Source: Cytophagaceae bacterium (GTDB lineage Bacteria > Bacteroidota > Bacteroidia > Cytophagales > Spirosomataceae). From it: a stretch of 64,000 nucleotides of DNA. The notes beneath the pieces are model-generated. The model was not told the origin of the DNA and did no database searches. It was given only the letters and a program-made list of their open reading frames with translations. How positions within the stretch are numbered: position 1 is the first letter of the stretch; every line of letters starts with the position of its first letter. The stretch is from the NCBI GenBank assembly GCA_005791165.1, contig SXXW01000020.1:1-64000 (forward strand). Direction: 5' to 3'. This document shows positions 63,758 through 64,000 of this stretch, piece after piece. Position numbers and translations under genes: made by a program.

Positions 63758-64000
63758 TTACATGCGTATGATTTGCCCATCCTCCATTTCGATGATTCGT
63801 GTGGTTCTAGCGGCAAATTCGTTATCGTGAGTTACGATTAAGAGAGTTTGTTTGAATTCCTGCGCTAGTTCTTGGAAAATATCAAAGACTATTTCAGAGT
63901 TTTTCTTGTCCAAATTTCCAGTGGGTTCATCCCCCATAATTAACAATGGATCATTGATCAATGCCCTTGCAATCGCGACGCGTTGTTTTTGGCCACCGGA
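63758..64000 (-). CDS. ABC transporter ATP-binding protein, LolD/MacB-like (partial, 5' end outside window)
   Basis: The minus-strand frame runs from the right edge to a stop at 63758, giving the last 80 residues of an ATPase. Visible are the signature SGGQKQRVAIARAL, Walker B LLIMGDEPTGNLD and the switch His in LLIVTHDNEFA. The DEPTGNLD sequence is typical of the LolD/MacB/FtsE branch, which drives lipoprotein export or envelope efflux. The Walker A part and any permease gene lie outside the window. Confidence 0.92.
   Translation of the reverse strand, partial: SGGQKQRVAIARALINDPLLIMGDEPTGNLDKKNSEIVFDIFQELAQEFKQTLLIVTHDNEFAARTTRIIEMEDGQIIRM

Noticed and set aside
1-64000. CRISPR arrays, tRNA or rRNA genes, insertion sequences, prophage
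   Set aside because: No regularly spaced repeats, cloverleaf-like intergenic sequence, transposase or phage gene was found.

Overview
The window looks like chromosomal DNA from a low-to-moderate GC Bacteroidota bacterium, most likely an aerobic, glycan-degrading member of the Cytophagia (inference). The evidence is a SusC/SusD pair with an ECF sigma factor and a FecR-type anti-sigma factor, a type IX secretion C-terminal sorting domain, a match to the Bacteroidota promoter (TTG, 19 nt, TAnnTTTG), and tightly packed genes with TAATG and ATGA start/stop overlaps. No tRNA, rRNA, CRISPR array or intact transposon was seen.

Layout. (1) 1-2971, minus strand: an exported sugar-oxidation cassette (TIM-barrel epimerase-like protein cut by the window edge, Tat-exported Gfo/Idh/MocA oxidoreductase, DUF1080 protein), divergent from an AraC-type regulator at 3127-4017. 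(2) 4377-14503, minus strand: genes resembling sialic-acid utilisation (DapA/NanA-family lyase, kelch mutarotase, MFS transporter broken by an in-frame stop), a decayed GDSL-hydrolase remnant, and a trio of c-type-cytochrome/DUF2231, DUF1501 and DUF1549/DUF1553 proteins. (3) 14591-35872: an L-rhamnose-glycan utilisation locus with L-rhamnose mutarotase, two GH78 alpha-L-rhamnosidases, two fucose-isomerase-like proteins, a RhaT transporter, a large unassigned exported protein, SusD, SusC, FecR, ECF sigma and a divergent amidohydrolase. Parts look by eye more GC-rich than the flanks, which suggests acquisition. A decayed copy of the 5' end of fecR sits in its middle. (4) 35923-42806: housekeeping genes, with a moeA-dipeptide epimerase-PLP enzyme-serine hydrolase operon, moaC, a thiamine pyrophosphokinase-like gene and rarA. 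(5) 42879-52757, plus strand: a Tat-exported TIM-barrel protein, an M20 amidohydrolase, then a rhamnose catabolic operon (aldolase/dehydrogenase fusion, RhaI isomerase, FGGY kinase) continuing into lutABC. (6) 52877-59446, plus strand: Gfo/Idh/MocA oxidoreductase, a double-DUF1080 protein and a two-subunit molybdopterin dehydrogenase, closed by a strong terminator. (7) 59507-64000: GH127 beta-L-arabinofuranosidase-like gene, two family-2 glycosyltransferases, a small T9SS cargo protein and a truncated ABC ATPase.

How the parts fit. The locus at 14.6-35.9 kb would sense, bind, import and hydrolyse rhamnose-containing glycans but has no recognisable kinase or aldolase. The operon at 45.4-52.8 kb supplies isomerase, kinase, aldolase and aldehyde dehydrogenase, giving dihydroxyacetone phosphate and L-lactate, and LutABC then oxidises lactate to pyruvate. 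MoeA and MoaC make the molybdenum cofactor needed by the dehydrogenase at 56.9-59.4 kb. Two separate clusters pair Gfo/Idh/MocA oxidoreductases with DUF1080 proteins, which fits oxidative (3-keto) cleavage of glycosides outside the cytoplasm. The less expected observations are the fecR remnant, twin hairpins with identical loops in the susC leader together with a plus-strand terminator that implies an antisense RNA, the interrupted MFS transporter, the GDSL remnant, and the unassigned 798-residue protein of the rhamnose locus.
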